From MPNP01 sp026709725 (GTDB lineage: Bacteria > Pseudomonadota > Alphaproteobacteria > Rhodobacterales > Rhodobacteraceae), in contig OZ241384.1 in NCBI GenBank assembly GCA_965200805.1, forward strand, positions 3,038,001-3,102,000: a stretch of 64,000 nucleotides of DNA, read 5' to 3'. The notes below the pieces were generated by a model that made no database searches, was not told the DNA's origin, and saw only the letters and a list, made by a program, of their open reading frames with translations. Positions within the stretch are counted from its first letter, which is position 1. Every line of letters starts with the position of its first letter. Of the stretch, positions 62,876-64,000 are shown piece after piece. A program made the translations under genes and the position numbers.

Positions 62876-63921
62876 GTCCTTGCGAGCGCCCGCATGCGTT
62901 CATCGGCAATCAGGGCATCGATAATCTCATCAAGATTCCCCTGCAGCACCTGCTCAAGCTTATAGAGTGTCAGGTTGATCCGGTGGTCGGTCAGTCGGCC
63001 CTGGGGAAAATTATAGGTCCGGACCCTCTCGGAGCGATCACCACTTCCAACCTGCATTTTACGGTCAGCGGCCCGTTCCGATGCTGCTTCCTCGGCCTTT
63101 TGCCGGTAGAGCCGCGACCGGAGCACTGTCATGGCCTGCGCACGGTTGCGGTGCTGCGATTTTTCCGAAGACAAAACCGTGATCCCTGTCGGTATATGGG
63201 TAATCCGGACCGCCGAATCTGTTGTATTGACATGCTGCCCCCCGGCACCACTTGCACGCATTGTCTCAACCCTGATGTCCTCCGGCCTGATCCTGACATC
63301 CACATCCTCGGCCTGGGGGAGAACCGCAACGGTTGCTGCGGATGTATGAATCCTGCCCCCCGATTCCGTTTCCGGAACACGTTGAACACGGTGCACGCCC
63401 GATTCATATTTCAAACGATGGTAGGCACCCTGCCCCTCAACAATGACAACAACCTCCCGGAACCCGCCAAGGGCAGTTTCACTGGCATCAAGCGGTCGGA
63501 ATTTCCATGTGCGGAGTGCACAATACCGCTCATACATGGCGTAGAGATCACTGGAAAACAACGCGGCCTCCTCGCCGCCTGTCCCCGCCCGGATCTCGAG
63601 GACAACCGAGCGCTGGTTATCGGGATCGTCCGCCAGCAACAAGTCTGTCAGCGCGTCCTCACAGGCCGATTGCCGACCGGCCAGCACCGCGATCTCCTCC
63701 TGCGCCATTTCCCTGAGCTCGGGGCTCCCCAGCATTTCCCGGACCGACTCAATATCGGAGCGAATGCGCTCCAGCTGATTGATCCTGTCGACGATCGGCA
63801 TCAGACGGTTGTATTCACGTGACAAGGCGGCAATCTCTGCAACATGCTCCTTCATTGCCATCCTGGCTTCGATTTCACTGCACCGGTGCCGTATCTGATC
63901 CATCTTCTGTTGATCAAGCAT
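62872..63921 (-). CDS. prfA: Peptide chain release factor 1
   Basis: RF1 terminates translation at UAA and UAG. The product is 349 residues from the ATG at 63921 (MLDQQKMDQIRHRCSEIEAR). The GGQ motif is in RASGAGGQHVNTTDSAVRIT, and the family stretch around YKYESGVHRVQRVPETESGG is present; the stop-codon-recognition region carries a P-E-T variant of the PAT/PVT pattern that the reader should check by alignment. A longer start at 63972 is possible. It is coupled to prmC. Confidence 0.95.
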   Translation of the reverse strand: MLDQQKMDQIRHRCSEIEARMAMKEHVAEIAALSREYNRLMPIVDRINQLERIRSDIESVREMLGSPELREMAQEEIAVLAGRQSACEDALTDLLLADDPDNQRSVVLEIRAGTGGEEAALFSSDLYAMYERYCALRTWKFRPLDASETALGGFREVVVIVEGQGAYHRLKYESGVHRVQRVPETESGGRIHTSAATVAVLPQAEDVDVRIRPEDIRVETMRASGAGGQHVNTTDSAVRITHIPTGITVLSSEKSQHRNRAQAMTVLRSRLYRQKAEEAASERAADRKMQVGSGDRSERVRTYNFPQGRLTDHRINLTLYKLEQVLQGNLDEIIDALIADERMRALART

Positions 63922-64000
63922 GCCCAAACCTTCACGCAAGCCGATGCCGGAGTGCCCCGAAGAGGGCATCATTATCCATGGGTGATGGTGGCCGCGGTCA

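Noticed and set aside
1..64000. CRISPR arrays, rRNA genes, complete insertion sequences, prophage structural genes
   Set aside because: No regularly spaced repeats, no rRNA motifs, no paired terminal repeats around an intact transposase and no phage morphogenesis genes were seen.

Overview
The window looks like chromosome from a free-living or formerly free-living alphaproteobacterium, most like the Rhodospirillales or a neighbouring order. The evidence is the gene content and order: ntrY-ntrX-trkA-trkH-hfq; ispDF-pgpA-cinA; pepA-holC-ndk facing lptF-lptG-lptD-surA-pdxA-rsmA; a B12-dependent ribonucleotide reductase; and the lineage-typical small proteins DUF1476 (ATPase inhibitor zeta), DUF4167 and DUF192. 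Housekeeping genes are moderately GC-rich. Three tRNA genes are present (Pro-TGG, Asn-GTT and one with anticodon CAT). I saw no rRNA, CRISPR array or intact insertion sequence.

Layout. 1-6.6 kb: the 5' end of mfd, a small nuclease-like orphan, hemB, a SYLF/Ysc84-type secreted protein, a 3-hydroxyisobutyrate-dehydrogenase-like gene and a penicillin-acylase-family hydrolase. 6.6-11.1 kb: a decayed accessory segment with a frameshifted serine-recombinase tail, a type I restriction HsdR gene lacking its N-terminal nuclease domain, and a frameshifted two-gene cassette of unknown function whose second gene runs into the 3' end of hfq. 11.1-20 kb: hfq, a very GC-rich non-coding patch of about 1.7 kb, then trkH, trkA, ntrX and ntrY, all overlapping on the minus strand. 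20-27.6 kb: isoprenoid (ispDF), phospholipid (pgpA) and NAD-salvage/CinA genes, amtB, guaA, and a conserved P-loop ATPase translationally coupled to metA. 27.6-31.5 kb: a second decayed accessory segment with a TetR remnant, a GC-rich hypothetical gene with an in-frame stop, a frameshifted AbiEii-type nucleotidyltransferase toxin cassette, a duplicated palindromic upstream module and an AlbA/Schlafen-type ATP-binding remnant. 31.5-43.9 kb: bpt, ilvB-ilvH, nrdJ, tRNA-Pro, DUF192, pdxH, fabI-gpt, purB and DUF1476. 44-46.4 kb: a transposase remnant, a Fic AMPylase gene broken in a poly-T tract, and another GC-rich non-coding patch. 46.4-64 kb: sufE, rnd, dtd, tRNA-Asn, a sensor kinase, tRNA-CAT, ndk, holC, pepA, the LPS-export/outer-membrane operon, DUF4167, prmC and prfA.

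How the genes fit together. The core operons are intact and tightly packed, with many 1-20 bp overlaps. They cover potassium uptake and redox/nitrogen signalling, LPS export (LptF/LptG/LptD plus SurA), release-factor function (PrfA with its methyltransferase PrmC), branched-chain amino acid synthesis, methionine synthesis by a predicted acetyl route, and purine nucleotide synthesis. By contrast, almost every recognisable defence or mobile gene is broken: HsdR, the recombinase, the ImmA-like cassette, AbiEii, the AlbA-type gene, TetR, Fic and the transposase. The window reads as a chromosome in which foreign defence cassettes were gained and are now decaying. The less explained signals are the stacked inverted repeats upstream of nrdJ, the repeated palindromic module around the toxin cassette, the unassigned two-gene cassette next to hfq, and the GC-rich patches.
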